This document shows positions 62,764-64,000 of a stretch of DNA of 64,000 nt, piece by piece. Source of the stretch: Rhodococcus opacus B4 (GTDB lineage: Bacteria > Actinomycetota > Actinomycetes > Mycobacteriales > Mycobacteriaceae); assembly GCF_000010805.1 (NCBI RefSeq), contig NC_012522.1:3286001-3350000 (forward strand). The letters are read 5' to 3'. How positions within the stretch are numbered: the stretch's first letter is position 1; each line of letters begins with the position of its first letter. The position numbers were made by a program, and so were the translations under genes. The notes under the pieces are model-generated. The model made no database searches, was not told where the DNA came from, and saw nothing but the letters and a program-made list of their open reading frames with translations.

Positions 62764-63870
62764 TCAGGGGATGTTGCCGCGGTAGCGGGCCGACCGGTAC
62801 GGGGTCGGCCAGTCGAGCGTGTCCTCGACTCCGAGTTCCTTTGCCGCCTTGAGCGGCCACATCGGCTCGCGCAGCAGGTTCCGTCCGACGAAAACAGCAT
62901 CGGCGGCTCCGTCGACGAGGACTTGCTCGGCCTGAGAGGAGTCGGTGATCAGCCCGACGGCCGCGACCGGCAGGGATGTTTCGTTGCGGATCCGGCGAGC
63001 GAACGGCACCTGGTATCCCGGTCCGACGGCGATCTTCTGCTCCGGGGTCAGGCCGCCGCTGGAGACGTCGACGAGGTCGATCCCGGAGCCCTCGAGCGAG
63101 CGGATCAGTGCGACGCTGTCGTCGACGTCCCAGCCGTCCTCGGCCCAGTCGGTGGCGGAGATCCGCAGCAACAGCGGCAGCTCCTCCGGCCAGACCGCAC
63201 GGACCGCGGCAATGATCTCCCGCAGCAGCCGGGCGCGGCGGTCGGGGTCTCCGCCGTAGCCGTCGGTGCGCCGGTTGGTGATCGGCGACAGGAACTGGTG
63301 GAGCAGGTAGCCGTGTGCGGCATGGATCTCGACGACCCGGAATCCTGCGGCCAGGGCACGGGCGGCGGCGTCGGCGAAGTCGGCGACCACCTTCGCGATG
63401 TCGGCGACGGTCATCTCGCGCGGCACGGCCTGATCCCCCCAGGCCGTCGCCGACGGACCGACCGTCTCCCAGCCGCCCTCGCTGATCGGGACGGTGCCGT
63501 CGCCCTCCCAGGGAACCTGCGCGGACGCCTTGCGGCCGGCGTGCGCGAGTTGAATTCCGGGGACCGATCCGTGCTCGGTGACGAACCGGTTGATGCGGGC
63601 GAACGCGTCGAGCTGCGTGTCGTTCCACAGCCCGGTGCACTTGGAGCTGATCCGCCCCTCCGGGCTGACCCCGGTCGCCTCGGTGAGCACCAGGCCGGCC
63701 TTCCCCTTGGCGAACGAGCCGAGGTGCACCAGATGCCAGTCGTCGGGTATGCCGTCGTCGGCCGAGAACTGGCACATCGGCGCCACCCAGAGGCGGTTAC
63801 GGAAAGTCACACCGCGCAGGGTCAGCGGCGAGAACAGCCGCGTGCGATGAATGGTGGGTTGAGACAACAC
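62764..63870 (-). CDS. YqjM-type Old Yellow Enzyme (NADPH:flavin ene-reductase)
   Basis: 368 residues from GTG 63870 with GAGGAG. YqjM-class features: VTFRNRLWVAPMCQFSADDG has the regulatory Cys near residue 33, LAHAGRKAS, VVEIHAAHGYLLHQFLSPIT with the substrate-binding His pair, and AVGLITDSSQAEQVLVDGAA. It differs from the HGAN-type enzyme at 44695, so the cluster has two ene-reductase classes. Its transcript would continue from the partial gene to its right and could run on to the aldehyde dehydrogenase. Confidence 0.9.
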   Translation of the reverse strand: MLSQPTIHRTRLFSPLTLRGVTFRNRLWVAPMCQFSADDGIPDDWHLVHLGSFAKGKAGLVLTEATGVSPEGRISSKCTGLWNDTQLDAFARINRFVTEHGSVPGIQLAHAGRKASAQVPWEGDGTVPISEGGWETVGPSATAWGDQAVPREMTVADIAKVVADFADAAARALAAGFRVVEIHAAHGYLLHQFLSPITNRRTDGYGGDPDRRARLLREIIAAVRAVWPEELPLLLRISATDWAEDGWDVDDSVALIRSLEGSGIDLVDVSSGGLTPEQKIAVGPGYQVPFARRIRNETSLPVAAVGLITDSSQAEQVLVDGAADAVFVGRNLLREPMWPLKAAKELGVEDTLDWPTPYRSARYRGNIP

Positions 63871-63895
63871 GAACTCCTCAGCTCGGGTGGTGCAG

Positions 63896-64000
63896 CTATT
63901 CCAGCGTGGCGCCGGCGTTCGGCCCCTCGAGGAACTTGTTGGGTGTCAGGAAGAAACACAGCACCAGGGCCCCGTTCGGCGCCGAGGCGCGGTGCTGGTT
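63896..64000 (-). CDS. Partial gene, C-terminus only, cut by the window end
   Basis: The last 34 codons read HRASAPNGALVLCFFLTPNK and FLEGPNAGATLE before the stop at 63898-63896. The stop is 26 bp before the YqjM-type start, so this is the preceding gene of the same operon. The fragment is too short to name; a cupin-like end is possible. Confidence 0.5.
   Translation of the reverse strand, partial: NQHRASAPNGALVLCFFLTPNKFLEGPNAGATLE

Overview
The window is high-GC actinobacterial DNA and looks like the accessory part of a large Rhodococcus-type chromosome or megaplasmid. Signs of this are GTG starts, leaderless promoters, mycofactocin- and F420-type oxidoreductases, PucR/TetR/IclR regulators beside acyl-CoA enzymes, and many transporter genes next to catabolic genes. 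No rRNA, tRNA or CRISPR array was seen. Product names rest on motif recognition only; no database search was run.

Layout. 0.1-6.9 kb: a copper/haem envelope module (Cys-rich four-helix copper protein, Tat-exported berberine-bridge-like flavoenzyme, small membrane proteins, PepSY membrane protein, PCuAC copper chaperone lipoprotein, Tat-exported DyP peroxidase). 6.9-8.05 kb: remains of a cysteine-synthase-like gene and an MFS gene. 8.1-19.4 kb: acid and acyl-CoA catabolism (FAD-linked oxidase with a GAF/PucR regulator; TetR regulator with acyl-CoA dehydrogenase and thiolase; PucR regulator with acyl-CoA ligase; MFS; thioesterase). 19.9-26.0 kb: two near-duplicate MHS-type permeases flank an IclR regulator and a wrecked CoA-transferase/acyl-CoA dehydrogenase operon, followed by an intact enoyl-CoA hydratase. 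26.3-30.8 kb: aldehyde dehydrogenase plus a two-subunit ThDP decarboxylase, divergent from a LysR regulator and an alpha/beta hydrolase. 30.8-35.4 kb: mobile-element debris (gene-poor DNA, an HNH-like protein, a serine recombinase, a HigBA toxin-antitoxin pair, TniB/TniQ remnants). 35.4-40.8 kb: a flavoenzyme/MFS/SnoaL cluster controlled by a MerR protein.

41-64 kb is the most coherent part. A MalT-like ATPase and a short LuxR-type protein sit near a large catabolic set: ene-reductases, cupin, two MaoC hydratases, a CitE-like lyase, an FAH-family hydrolase, a sugar-type ABC importer with an ATPase-permease fusion, two SDRs (one mycofactocin type), EthD and SnoaL proteins, an LLM (probably F420) oxidoreductase, MFS and aldehyde dehydrogenase. 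Six intergenic sites fitting ACGAAC-N4-GTTCGT lie on or just downstream of recognisable -10 boxes, which makes this an apparent single repressor regulon of about 18 kb. Its regulator is not encoded in the window. The inferred job is import and stepwise oxidation of an unknown organic substrate to CoA thioesters, then retro-aldol cleavage.

Gene decay is frequent: eleven remnants are annotated, several with datable-looking breakpoints (an internally inverted acyl-CoA dehydrogenase, an ene-reductase cut by a Tn7/Tn5053-type relic).
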